DNA from: Cerasicoccus arenae
GTDB lineage: Bacteria; Verrucomicrobiota; Verrucomicrobiia; Opitutales; Cerasicoccaceae
Assembly (NCBI RefSeq): GCF_014651635.1
Contig: NZ_BMXG01000006.1
Span: forward strand, 151,034 to 215,033
Length of the DNA stretch: 64,000 nt
Direction: 5' to 3'
Below the pieces are notes generated by a model that was given only the letters and a program-made list of their open reading frames with translations, ran no database searches and was not told the origin of the DNA. The position numbers were made by a program, and so were the translations under genes. Of this stretch, positions 45,981 to 53,898 are shown in pieces; the first letter of the stretch is position 1, and every line of letters begins with the position of its first letter.

Positions 45981-46424
45981 ATGAAGACCTCGCCCGCATC
46001 TCAGCGCCTCCGTGCACTTTGGCTTCAGCGACTATGCTGGTGGCAGCCGCTGGCATTAGTTGCGGCGATTAGCATCGCGTCTGGCGGAAACCCTGCACCG
46101 CTGCCGTTTAGTTTTTTCTCCCTCGATAAGGTCATCCATTTACTGGTCTATGGCCTGTTGGCCACATCGATTTACCGTGTTTCCAGCCCGACATGGCCTG
46201 ACGGATTACGTGCGGTTTTTGCGATCACCCTGACGGTGGTTTTTGGCCTCGTTGATGAGCTTCATCAGAGCCAGACGCCCGGGCGCATGATGGATTTTGC
46301 TGACTGGCTCGCTGATTCATTTGGCGCGATAACAGCAGTCTATGTTTACCGTGGCTGGGCGGGTTACCGCGGTGTGTTGGAATGGGCTGTGATTCGCCCT
46401 CGAAAAAAGAATGCCCATGAGTGA
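45981..46424 (+). CDS. VanZ-like family membrane protein
   Basis: 147 residues with three to four membrane segments. Family motifs are FSLDKVIHLLVYGLLA and the loop VDELHQSQTPGRMMDFADWL followed by ADSFGA. VanZ-like proteins confer teicoplanin resistance in Gram-positives, but most members have no assigned function. It overlaps the TatD-like gene (its stop at 46422-46424 lies within the first codons of that gene), so the two are coupled. Confidence 0.88.
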   Translation: MKTSPASQRLRALWLQRLCWWQPLALVAAISIASGGNPAPLPFSFFSLDKVIHLLVYGLLATSIYRVSSPTWPDGLRAVFAITLTVVFGLVDELHQSQTPGRMMDFADWLADSFGAITAVYVYRGWAGYRGVLEWAVIRPRKKNAHE

Positions 46425-47247
46425 CGCCCCACTTTACGACGCGCATTGCCACTGGCACGATCAACGGCTGAATCCGGGGCAAGAATTAATGGTCGCTGGA
46501 TTAGCGCAGATTCCATTGGCCAAGGCGGTTGTCAATGGGACGCATCCGGGCGACTGGGAGGCGGTGGCCGAACTGGCGGAACAAGACTCACGGGTTTTAC
46601 CTGCTTTTGGGCTGCATCCCTGGCATGTTAACGAAGCACCAAAGGACTGGCTGGATCAGCTTCAGGATTACCTTCATCGCTTTCCTTATGCTGCGGTGGG
46701 AGAAGCCGGGCTGGATCGGTGGATTCAGGGCCATGATCTACCACGTCAGCAAGCTGCCTTACAGGCGCAGATGGAGCTAGCAGCGGCGGAGAATCGCCCG
46801 ATTTCGCTGCATTGTTTGCAAGCTTGGGGCCCGCTGTTCGAGCAGCTTCAGGCTGGTCCGCTTCCGGCCCGTGGATTTCATCTGCATGGTTATGGGGGGG
46901 CACCTGAAATGGTGGCGTCTTTTGCGGCGATTGGCGGCTACTTCAGCTTTTCCGCCTATGTCATGCACGAGCGCAAGGCGCGCCATCGTGAATCGTTTGC
47001 GGTCATTCCCATCGAGCGGCTTCTATTGGAAACGGATTCGCCAGACATGTTGCCATCCGTTGATTGGCTTGATTGGGAGTTGACGGGTAATGCCGTTTTC
47101 GCCGATGAGGGGGGGGGGCGTGCAATGCATCATCCTGCCAATATCACCGCGAGTTATCGGGCCGCATCGAAATTAACAGGTATGCCAGAGTCAGCAATTC
47201 GGTTACAGGTGGAGCGGAATTTTCACCGCTTCTTTCTCGAAGCGTAA
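46417..47247 (+). CDS. TatD-family metal-dependent hydrolase
   Basis: 276 residues with the amidohydrolase metal sites: YDAHCHWHD (HxH), GEAGLDRW (Glu), SLHCLQAW (His), FHLHGYGG (His) and LLLETDSPD (Asp). TatD proteins are 3'-5' DNases or deoxyribonucleases. It overlaps the VanZ-like gene; ATG at 46417 was chosen over 46411. Ten G at 47109-47118 encode Gly-Gly-Gly near residue 232, and seven G occur at 46894-46900. Confidence 0.88.
   Translation: MSDAPLYDAHCHWHDQRLNPGQELMVAGLAQIPLAKAVVNGTHPGDWEAVAELAEQDSRVLPAFGLHPWHVNEAPKDWLDQLQDYLHRFPYAAVGEAGLDRWIQGHDLPRQQAALQAQMELAAAENRPISLHCLQAWGPLFEQLQAGPLPARGFHLHGYGGAPEMVASFAAIGGYFSFSAYVMHERKARHRESFAVIPIERLLLETDSPDMLPSVDWLDWELTGNAVFADEGGGRAMHHPANITASYRAASKLTGMPESAIRLQVERNFHRFFLEA
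47109..47118. repeat. Homopolymer tract of 10 G in the tatD-like gene
   Basis: Ten consecutive G on the coding strand (DEGGGRAMHH). A slip would remove the C-terminal 45 residues but leave the metal-site motifs. Confidence 0.75.
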
Positions 47248-47253
47248 TCGCGA

Positions 47254-47838
47254 TTAGCTCGCTTCGCTCTCTTTGTAGACACGGAGGAAGATAGTGCGGC
47301 TACTGGCGTCGCGGAAGAGCAGGTATTCGCCATCAGGATCGTGTCCGACGAAAACCAAGCCCATTTCCGGAGCAACAACATCTCCTACATGATAGAGGGC
47401 ACCGTTGATGATTGCTCGGGTGCCGCGACCACCTAAACGCACGCCATTTACTGTAGCACGGTTAACAAATTCCTGTGGGGTTGAGGCGTAATCCAGAGTT
47501 TTCCGTGGGTCTTCTGTTTTTGGTGCCTCAACGAACATCAGCGTGGGCTGATCGGTTTTCACTGGTGCCTTGGCTCCAGTGATTACCTGTTTTCCGACAT
47601 CAGAGGTTTTGCTCAAGAAAAATATCGTAATAGAGAACACAACCAGTGCGGTTGCGAAGAGGTAGAACCCTCTGAGCATCATGCGCTTTTTCTGAGCCTG
47701 TATCTCAAGGCGCAAGGCTTCTTGGACTACGGGAGCTGCTCGGCTGATGGCCCCTCGTTCACCATACAGCATGCCCTGCGAACCGCGTTGCAGCAATTCG
47801 CGTTGCGCCTTGGGCGACTGTGGTTGAATGATGGCCAT
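47254..47838 (-). CDS. Hypothetical membrane protein with periplasmic beta domain
   Basis: 194 residues: a cytoplasmic N-terminus of about 52 residues, one membrane segment (about 57-76, YLFATALVVFSITIFFLS) and a C-terminal domain of short beta strands. The segment VNGVRLGGRGTRAIINGALY followed by HVGDVV resembles the GspC/PilP homology fold. It may be a piece of an envelope machine whose other parts are elsewhere; this is inference. Start ATG at 47838. Confidence 0.65.
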   Translation of the reverse strand: MAIIQPQSPKAQRELLQRGSQGMLYGERGAISRAAPVVQEALRLEIQAQKKRMMLRGFYLFATALVVFSITIFFLSKTSDVGKQVITGAKAPVKTDQPTLMFVEAPKTEDPRKTLDYASTPQEFVNRATVNGVRLGGRGTRAIINGALYHVGDVVAPEMGLVFVGHDPDGEYLLFRDASSRTIFLRVYKESEAS

Positions 47839-48037
47839 TGTAAAAGGAGCGAGTCAAAGAGGATCGGATACAGACTTTACGGTATTTGATATGGGTATAA
47901 TCATGTATTTTTGGCAAGTGCCCTTATAGGGTCGAACTGTGATTAAACAAAGATTTCACAATCTTTTAGGTGTAAAGATTCATCTGTGCATGGAGTCTAA
48001 TTGCCCCATTCGGCATGCCGATTGGCTGAGTGCCCTT

Positions 48038-48820
48038 TTACTGACTGGGGACGGCAAGCGCAACGTCGACTGCCACTGCTGCTGCTGTAAAGCCCATGGT
48101 GCCAGTCACAAAGCTCGCAGTTCCGAAACCTTGATCACAGTTAAGGCGGAGGGCTGCGCCTTTCTCTTTGGTTGCGCAAACGGTGCCATCGCCCCACGGA
48201 AAAACGACAGGCTCGTCGGAATACACGCAGGGCACCTTAAATTTCCAACGACGCTCCCGGGGGAACTCGAAATCTCGGCGGAGTTGTCGGCGCACCTTAG
48301 CCAACAGCGGGTCGCCAATCGCGCGTGAGAGATCGTCGACCTTCACGGCGGACGGGTTTTTTCTTCCGCCGGCCCCTCCCACGGTGACAATGGGGATTCG
48401 TCGCTGTCGGCACTCGGCAATCAGCCGACATTTGTTTGAAACGGCGTCAATCGCATCGATGACCACATCGAACCCCTGACCCAGCAAACGATCGACTGTG
48501 GAATCGGTGAAGAATGTCGCCTCAGCGTTCACCTGGCACTCCGGGTTGATTAAACGGGTCCGCGCAGCGAGCACGTCGATCTTCAGCTTGCCGACTTCTC
48601 CGTCGAGCGCGGGAAGTTGTCGGTTGACGTTGCTCAGGCAGACATCATCGAGGTCAATGAGTGTGAGCTGCCCAATACCAGTCCGCGCCAATGCTTCAAC
48701 CGACCACGAACCGACGCCGCCAACGCCCACGACACAGGCGTGCAATGAACGTAGTTTCTCCAATCCAGCGGCACCGTAAAGCCGTCCGATTCCGCCAAAT
48801 CGCGTGTAGTAATCACTCAT
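48038..48820 (-). CDS. tcdA: tRNA threonylcarbamoyladenosine dehydratase TcdA
   Basis: 260 residues of the MoeB/E1-like fold. The N-terminus RFGGIGRLYGAAGLEKL matches TcdA/CsdL. The ATP-binding region is VVGVGGVGSWSVEALARTGI, followed by LIDLDDVCLSNVNRQLPA and FDVVIDAIDAVSNKCRLI. It cyclises N6-threonylcarbamoyladenosine in tRNA. The ATG at 48820 is preferred over the GTG one codon upstream. It follows the dehydrogenase-like BMC gene by about 50 bp and may be cotranscribed by accident of position. Confidence 0.92.
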   Translation of the reverse strand: MSDYYTRFGGIGRLYGAAGLEKLRSLHACVVGVGGVGSWSVEALARTGIGQLTLIDLDDVCLSNVNRQLPALDGEVGKLKIDVLAARTRLINPECQVNAEATFFTDSTVDRLLGQGFDVVIDAIDAVSNKCRLIAECRQRRIPIVTVGGAGGRKNPSAVKVDDLSRAIGDPLLAKVRRQLRRDFEFPRERRWKFKVPCVYSDEPVVFPWGDGTVCATKEKGAALRLNCDQGFGTASFVTGTMGFTAAAVAVDVALAVPSQ

Positions 48821-48871
48821 CACGGGCAGTTCTCTTAAGTAAACGCCCCTTGGTGCAAGCTTTTGCTAAGC

Positions 48872-49807
48872 CTAGGTTGCGAGTGCCTTCAAATCGTTTT
48901 GTGTATTCCGTGCTGCTCGTACGAGGGCGGACTGTTCCCGCGGCCAAAGTTTGAACTCAACCACTTCGCCTGCACCTTGTTGGCCGACAATCGTTGGCAG
49001 TGCGAGCGTGGTTCGGCGAAGGTCGTATTTGGGCAAACGAAAATCGTGGGATTGACTGACTGGCAAGATCACCCGCTCATCACGCGCAACGGCACAGGCG
49101 GCATCGGCTGTGGCCGCTGCTGGGCCTAACCAAGCGCCGCCCTTACCGTAGAGGAGCATTTCGTCAGTTGCTTTGACGGAGGCCTCGACCTCGCTTTGCA
49201 TGACGCCTTGCCATTGCTTCAGCGAGGACAGTGGTGCTCCGCCAGCTGTAGCGCCGGACCAAAGTGGAACCAACGCCTCACCGTGTGCACCAATGGCCGA
49301 AATTGAAATATCTTTCGCGGTGAGTGACAGTTTCTCCGCAATGGATGTCCGCAAACGCCGGGCATCAATCATTGTCCCCAAGCCAAAGACCTGTCCCGTC
49401 GGTAATTCCAAAAAACTTGCTGCGAGCGGTGTCAGTAATTCGCTGGGTTCGGTGGCGATAATCACCACGGTGCTCGATTTTAAGCCGACCTCTTTCAGCT
49501 CGTTGAGCAATCGGCAGAACGGGGTCAAGTTGCGGCGACCAAGCTCAAGGCGCGATTCATTCGGTTGGGCGGAAACGCCGCCTGCCAGAATGATGATGTC
49601 ACTTTGCGTGGCAAAGTTAACTTGCGTTGCCGCGTGTAGGCGGACGGGCTGATTCGCACAAGCGTCACGCAGGTCTTGGATTTCCGCAGTGCACAATTCG
49701 GCTTGGCCATCAATCAGCGTAATTTCTGTAAACAGATTACGCCGGACAAGCTCCGCAATTACGGCGCTGCCGAGACGTCCGGCTCCACCGATGACTGCGG
49801 CGTTCAT
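48872..49807 (-). CDS. Lactate/malate-dehydrogenase-like protein of the BMC locus
   Basis: 311 residues with an N-terminal NAD-binding GGAGRLGSAVIAEL. The catalytic elements are partly conserved: GTMIDARRLRTSI holds the Asp and Arg, and ISAIGAHGEALVPLW holds the His. The substrate loop AGGVSAQPNESRLELGRRN keeps the ESR arginine, but the residue that distinguishes lactate (Gln102) from malate (Arg) appears to be Ala. PVM-type BMC loci carry such a dehydrogenase, thought to recycle NAD inside the lumen. Substrate therefore uncertain. It lies 44 bp downstream of the aldolase. Confidence 0.82.
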   Translation of the reverse strand: MNAAVIGGAGRLGSAVIAELVRRNLFTEITLIDGQAELCTAEIQDLRDACANQPVRLHAATQVNFATQSDIIILAGGVSAQPNESRLELGRRNLTPFCRLLNELKEVGLKSSTVVIIATEPSELLTPLAASFLELPTGQVFGLGTMIDARRLRTSIAEKLSLTAKDISISAIGAHGEALVPLWSGATAGGAPLSSLKQWQGVMQSEVEASVKATDEMLLYGKGGAWLGPAAATADAACAVARDERVILPVSQSHDFRLPKYDLRRTTLALPTIVGQQGAGEVVEFKLWPREQSALVRAARNTQNDLKALAT

Positions 49808-49851
49808 ACGAAGGTGATTGGTGAAGGGCGGATGAGCCTTTCACCATGCGA

Positions 49852-50925
49852 TCAGCCTTTCAGTTGTTGCAAGATCATATCGGTAACCTTCTGCACCAAG
49901 GCTTCGGCGTCGTCGCCGGAGGCAGTCTTTGGCGCGGCGGGAGTCGGCATCGTGCAGACGACACCGGGACGGAACTCAGAGTTATCGCACAGTTCGCATT
50001 CCTTCAGGTTTTCGCGTTTGTCGGGCATGCCGAGCGAGCGACGAATGGCAATCAGTTCCTTGAGCTTGTTGCCGCCGTAAGTGTTGAGTCCGTGGCCGAG
50101 CTGCGAAGCGATGTAGATCGTGTTACAGTAGGCCTCGGTATTTTCCATCTTCCAGTAGGCGTCTTCAACGTCCTTGCCCCAAGTGATCACGCCATGGTTC
50201 TGCATGATGATCGATTGGTGATTCGGTGCAAGCGCACCAACGGCTTTGGCGTTTTCTGGCGTGCCGGGTGTTTCGTAGTGAGCCAAGGCGATTTCGCCGA
50301 GGAACACTTCAGGCTCAGGAATCAGGCAAGTGGGGGGCGCGACGCCAGCAATCGCGAACGCTGTGGCGTGGATTGGGTGCGCGTGCACACAGGACTTGGC
50401 GTCCGGCGTAGCTTTCATAATGGCCAAGTGCGTGTTGACCTCACTGGTGCGCTTACGAGTGCCAGCAACTTGGTTGCCGTCGAGGTCAACCAGGCAAATG
50501 TCTTCGATCTCAATGAAGCCCTTGGAGATCAGCGTTGGGGTGCAAAGTACGAGGTTGTCACCGACGCGGACGGTGATGTTGCCGCCGTTGCCATCGCAAT
50601 AATTCTTGGCCCAGATGCGGCGACCAATGTCGCACATGCGCTCCTTGATGATACGCAGCTCAGGAGAATTAAAGAATGCCAGAAGCGCATCGGAGCCAAC
50701 AGGGTCGGCACCAGCTTTCCATTGAAATTCGTAGTTCGGCACGATCGGCTCTTGGATGGCCTTACTTGGTTTGGTCGAAACCGTGCGTCCGCCGCTGCTC
50801 TTTTTCGCTTCGCGAATCGCGTCCTTGGCGGAAGGGGTCAGCACTGCGTTATCAGGGATCGCGCAGAGGCTTTTTCCACTGGCCAGCAGCGTTTCAATAT
50901 CTTTTCCGGTAAATACTTTTTTCAT
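49852..50925 (-). CDS. BMC-associated class II aldolase (fuculose/rhamnulose-phosphate type)
   Basis: 357 residues. The class II aldolase/adducin core (about 85-300) shows NGGNITVRVGDN, TSEVNTHLAIM, SCVHAHPIHATAFAIAG and NHGVITWGKDVED with the zinc histidines. The enzyme should cleave L-fuculose-1-P or L-rhamnulose-1-P to DHAP and L-lactaldehyde. It is longer than free aldolases (about 215). It has an extra N-terminal region (1-80) and a C-terminal amphipathic helix (about 336-355, DDAEALVQKVTDMILQQL) of the encapsulation-peptide kind. A CELC motif precedes it. Sits directly after two BMC-P genes. Confidence 0.9.
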   Translation of the reverse strand: MKKVFTGKDIETLLASGKSLCAIPDNAVLTPSAKDAIREAKKSSGGRTVSTKPSKAIQEPIVPNYEFQWKAGADPVGSDALLAFFNSPELRIIKERMCDIGRRIWAKNYCDGNGGNITVRVGDNLVLCTPTLISKGFIEIEDICLVDLDGNQVAGTRKRTSEVNTHLAIMKATPDAKSCVHAHPIHATAFAIAGVAPPTCLIPEPEVFLGEIALAHYETPGTPENAKAVGALAPNHQSIIMQNHGVITWGKDVEDAYWKMENTEAYCNTIYIASQLGHGLNTYGGNKLKELIAIRRSLGMPDKRENLKECELCDNSEFRPGVVCTMPTPAAPKTASGDDAEALVQKVTDMILQQLKG

Positions 50926-50938
50926 GGCTGTTTAAAAA

Positions 50939-51244
50939 TTAGAGAGTGTGAGTTCGCCCCTGATAGGTGATCTCGTCGATCAGCGCGCAGTTAAATGCGT
51001 CGACCGGTGTCGGTTTATCAAAAGTTGCTGAGGCTTCGCCGCCTTCGACGAATCCGATGACATCGCCCAGCCCGCCGCCGACATTATCGTAGACAACCAC
51101 ATCGGGTTGGCCAGAAACTGGCGGCAAATCCTCACCGCTGATGCGGGCTTTATCCATCGGGCTAACCAGCAGGAAGCGCCCGCCAATGTAAGTGGGGTCG
51201 CTATCACTCAGGGTGACTTTGCCGATGACTTTGCCGAAACGCAT
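50939..51244 (-). CDS. BMC-P shell pentamer protein (EutN/CcmL), copy 1
   Basis: 101 residues of the EutN/CcmL fold, starting MRFGKVIGKVTLSDSDPTYI with a typical loop, then the VVVYDNVGGGLGDVIGFVEG segment that forms the pentamer contact. BMC-P proteins cap the vertices of the icosahedral shell. It is 13 bp upstream of the aldolase start and 21 bp after the previous BMC-P gene. This copy carries an acidic patch (GEDLPP) and differs clearly from the other two BMC-P proteins in the window. Confidence 0.92.
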   Translation of the reverse strand: MRFGKVIGKVTLSDSDPTYIGGRFLLVSPMDKARISGEDLPPVSGQPDVVVYDNVGGGLGDVIGFVEGGEASATFDKPTPVDAFNCALIDEITYQGRTHTL

Positions 51245-51265
51245 ATCGAAATTTTGGTTTGTTGG

Positions 51266-51523
51266 TTACTCGTCCTCGATGGCGAGGATCATGTTGCGGA
51301 TGGGCGTCTTATCGACGCCGAGAAATTCGCGGACACCTTTACCATCGGTGGTGATGACGATCGTCGAACCTACGCCAGCGCCCTGTGGATCAATTGCCAT
51401 CACTGGTTGCCCCGAGTCTTTGCCATCTCCATCCAGCGGCTGGCAGATCAGCAAACGCCAGCCTTTCATCGTCTGATGGCAGACCGTGGAGACGACATTT
51501 CCTTCTACGCGTGCACGGATCAT
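51266..51523 (-). CDS. BMC-P shell pentamer protein (EutN/CcmL), copy 2
   Basis: 85 residues, EutN/CcmL fold (MIRARVEGNVVSTVCHQTMK, then GAGVGSTIVITTDGKGVREF). It is the shortest BMC-P here and closest in length to the minimal pentamer. Located between the aldehyde dehydrogenase and BMC-P copy 1, 64 bp after the dehydrogenase. That spacer contains a TTTAATCTTT decamer. Confidence 0.92.
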   Translation of the reverse strand: MIRARVEGNVVSTVCHQTMKGWRLLICQPLDGDGKDSGQPVMAIDPQGAGVGSTIVITTDGKGVREFLGVDKTPIRNMILAIEDE

Positions 51524-51534
51524 GGACGAGGTTA

Positions 51535-51544
51535 AAAGATTAAA
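51535..51544. repeat. TTTAATCTTT decamer in a BMC spacer
   Basis: Exact copy (AAAGATTAAA on the plus strand) in the spacer upstream of BMC-P copy 2, followed by near-copies such as AAAAGGTTAAAG. The same decamer occurs upstream of carB. Confidence 0.65.
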
Positions 51545-51587
51545 GTTAAAAGGTTAAAGAGAACCAGCTAAGGGTTTGATGGCGTTC

Positions 51588-53060
51588 TTAGTACATCTGC
51601 AGGCTGTCGACCAATACGCAGCGACGGCGGCGTGTGAAGGTGTCGGGCGTGGTGATGCCTTCGCCGGTGGTCGTGGCGATCGAGAAGCTGGAGTAGCCTT
51701 CCCCGCCAGTGCCGAGACCTGCAACACAAGCGCCGTTCTTGACGAAAAGCGTGGAGTCGAGCGCACGCGCCATCAGGCCCATATTCACGACATTTAGCGA
51801 GTGAATCATCGACGAATGCTTGTAACCGTGCTCGGAAATTTTTGCCAATTCGATGGCTTCTTCAATGTTCTTCACCCGGATGATTGGCAGCATCGGCATC
51901 ATCTGCTCTTCGATCACGAACAGGTGGTTGGCGTCGGTTTCGGCAAAAAGAATTTCCGTGCCAGTGGGTGCAGACGCACCTGCGATTTCAGCGAGCTTCG
52001 TGGCGTCAGCGCCGACTAGATCGCGGTTGAGAACAGGGTGCGAGCAGCCTCCGCCGTTACCATCGGTGGTGAAGGCAATCTTGGTCAGTCGGTCGAGCTG
52101 ATTGCCGTTAATGCCCACGGCACCCGCGGTCTTCAGTTCGGAAAGGAATTGGCTGTAAACCTTGTCGAGGACGAAGACTTGCTTCTCGCCGATGCAGAGG
52201 AGGTTGTTGTCGAAGGCGGCTCCAAAAATGATGTCGCGCGCGGCTTTTGCCAACATTGCCGTTTCGTCGACAACGACAGGGGGGTTGCCGGGGCCTGCGC
52301 AAATGGCGCGTTTGCCGCTCTTCATTGCTGCATCAACAACGCCGGGGCCACCAGTCACGCAGAGCAGGTTGACATCGGGTGTGCTGCACAGTTCGTTAAA
52401 GCTGTCGAGGGTTGGCGTCTCAATGATCGTCGCAATGTTTTCAATGCCGATTGCAGACTTAATGCGCTTGTTGAATTCGCGGATCGCAACGACGGCGCAA
52501 CGGGCACCCTTGGGATGCGCATTGAAGACGACGGTGTTACCCGCAGCCACCATGCTGACGATGTTGCAGGAAAGTGTGGGGATGGAGTGAGTGACCGGCG
52601 TGATCGCGCCGACAACGCCGAAGGGCGTGTTTTCTTCCATCGTAATCCCGTGGTCGCCGCTCATGCCGCGTGGTGATAACCACTCGACGCCGGGCAAATT
52701 CGGGATGCCTTGCAGCTTGGCGATCTTGTGTTCAAGACGGCCGATTTTGGTTTCGTCAAATTCCAGCTGGCCCCATTCCACAGACTTTTCGGCACAGGTT
52801 GCCTTGATGATTTTTACCACCTTATCACGGCCTTCGATGCCGAGCTTGCGCAATTTCTTCTGCGCTTCTTTGGCGGCAGCAGCGGCGTCACTTGCGGTTT
52901 TGAAAACGCCGTAATCACCGTTAGCACAGGCCCCGTTACAGGAGCAGCCGCAGTCGTCGTCCTTCTTGGCGATTGTGGGTGCCGCGCCTTGCGTCTGAAG
53001 CTTGCGCAGGACGTCGGCGACGACGTTTTTCAGTACGGATTCATCGATTTGCAAACTCAT
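51588..53060 (-). CDS. BMC CoA-acylating aldehyde dehydrogenase (PduP/EutE family)
   Basis: 490 residues. An N-terminal amphipathic helix (about 3-22, LQIDESVLKNVVADVLRKLQ) matches BMC encapsulation peptides. A short Cys-rich linker follows, with Cys at 37, 39, 41 and 45 (DDDCGCSCNGACANGDYG). The dehydrogenase core follows, with the catalytic Cys about 289 (FDNNLLCIGEKQ) and GGPGVVDAAMKSG in the coenzyme region. It converts an aldehyde (likely lactaldehyde) plus CoA and NAD to acyl-CoA and NADH. The Cys-rich linker is unusual, and a redox or metal role is possible. Confidence 0.92.
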   Translation of the reverse strand: MSLQIDESVLKNVVADVLRKLQTQGAAPTIAKKDDDCGCSCNGACANGDYGVFKTASDAAAAAKEAQKKLRKLGIEGRDKVVKIIKATCAEKSVEWGQLEFDETKIGRLEHKIAKLQGIPNLPGVEWLSPRGMSGDHGITMEENTPFGVVGAITPVTHSIPTLSCNIVSMVAAGNTVVFNAHPKGARCAVVAIREFNKRIKSAIGIENIATIIETPTLDSFNELCSTPDVNLLCVTGGPGVVDAAMKSGKRAICAGPGNPPVVVDETAMLAKAARDIIFGAAFDNNLLCIGEKQVFVLDKVYSQFLSELKTAGAVGINGNQLDRLTKIAFTTDGNGGGCSHPVLNRDLVGADATKLAEIAGASAPTGTEILFAETDANHLFVIEEQMMPMLPIIRVKNIEEAIELAKISEHGYKHSSMIHSLNVVNMGLMARALDSTLFVKNGACVAGLGTGGEGYSSFSIATTTGEGITTPDTFTRRRRCVLVDSLQMY

Positions 53061-53134
53061 CTGGCGAAAGTGTGAAGATTTGAAAAAAAGGGGGGAGAGG
53101 TTGCACTGTAGGACAAATGCTTTGCGATGCAGAG

Positions 53135-53443
53135 TTACTTGCCGTCATAGACTTGATGGCCGAGCACATCGACATTGTCGACAATGCCGACCACCGCGCA
53201 GTCGACGGGGAGGGCCTTCATGCCCTCAGTAGCGCGGGCTGAGCTACCTTGCACGAAGAGCACCATCTCGCCTTTGCCCGCCCCGAGGTTGTCTACCGCG
53301 ACGACGGTATTAGAACCGTCACGGAATTTTTTCGGGTCATTCGGATCGACCAATTGCGGACGCAATAGGAGGAGCTTACGCCCCTTCATCTTGTCGTCTT
53401 TTTTGGTCGCCACAACGTGGCCAATGACTTTGGCGAGGAACAT
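53135..53443 (-). CDS. BMC-P shell pentamer protein (EutN/CcmL), copy 3
   Basis: 102 residues, EutN/CcmL fold with MFLAKVIGHVVATKKDDKMK, the central VVAVDNLGAGKGEMVLFVQG and a C-terminal tail VDVLGHQVYDGK. It precedes the aldehyde dehydrogenase gene by 74 bp. Its 5' spacer (53444-53558) is the longest inside the operon and contains an 11-bp inverted repeat built from the TTTAATCTTT motif. Confidence 0.92.
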   Translation of the reverse strand: MFLAKVIGHVVATKKDDKMKGRKLLLLRPQLVDPNDPKKFRDGSNTVVAVDNLGAGKGEMVLFVQGSSARATEGMKALPVDCAVVGIVDNVDVLGHQVYDGK

Positions 53444-53471
53444 GGTGAGTGAAGGTTAAAGTTTAAAAATT

Positions 53472-53535
53472 AAAGATTAAAGGGGTGGGCATGTGGGTTA
53501 TTGGTCCAAAGCGGCAAACTCCCGCTTTAATCTTT
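53472..53535 (-). repeat. 11-bp inverted repeat in the BMC operon spacer
   Basis: AAAGATTAAAG (53472-53482) and CTTTAATCTTT (53525-53535) are perfectly complementary with 42 bases between them, in the gap between BMC-H copy 3 and BMC-P copy 3. A long-range mRNA stem here could be an RNase site or protect one segment of the transcript. Confidence 0.55.
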
Positions 53536-53558
53536 TTCCTTTAATTTCTAATCTCTCC

Positions 53559-53855
53559 TTACTTCTTTGCTGCGCTCTTGGTGCTGGGAAGGATCTTGGA
53601 GACGTCGTCATGCGGGCGGGCGATGACGTGGGCGCTGACCACTTCGCCAAATGACGATGCGGATTCGGCACCAGCGTCGAGTGCTGCTTTAACGGCGGCG
53701 ACGTCACCGACGATGGTTGCGCTAACGAGTGCGCTGCCGACGCTTTTCATTGGTCCGACCAACTCGACGTTGGCGGCCTTGAGCATGGCGTCGACGCCTT
53801 GCACGAGTGCGATGAGTCCCTTGGTTTCGAGGAGTCCGATTGCTTGAGATGCCAT
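53559..53855 (-). CDS. BMC-H shell hexamer protein, copy 3
   Basis: 98 residues of the single-BMC-domain type: MASQAIGLLETKGLIALVQG, then VGDVAAVKAALDAGAESASS, then VVSAHVIARPHDDVSKIL. Hexamers of this protein tile the facets of the shell and form pores. The frame continues far upstream, but the MASQAIG start is diagnostic. A 14-base leader element (AAACTTAACACCCA on the minus strand) lies 8 bp upstream of the start and is shared with BMC-H copy 1. Confidence 0.95.
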   Translation of the reverse strand: MASQAIGLLETKGLIALVQGVDAMLKAANVELVGPMKSVGSALVSATIVGDVAAVKAALDAGAESASSFGEVVSAHVIARPHDDVSKILPSTKSAAKK

Positions 53856-53863
53856 GATATGTA

Positions 53864-53877
53864 TGGGTGTTAAGTTT
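53864..53877 (-). promoter_or_regulatory. 14-base leader element before BMC-H copy 3
   Basis: AAACTTAACACCCA on the coding strand, eight bases before the start codon. The identical sequence precedes BMC-H copy 1 (55695-55708). Possibly a translation-initiation enhancer in place of a Shine-Dalgarno. Confidence 0.5.
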
Positions 53878-53898
53878 GAAGTGTAAGTGTTCTGAAAG

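Noticed and set aside
49846..50970. Open frame of 374 codons on the plus strand
   Set aside because: Antisense to the class II aldolase of the BMC operon; no family signature in it.
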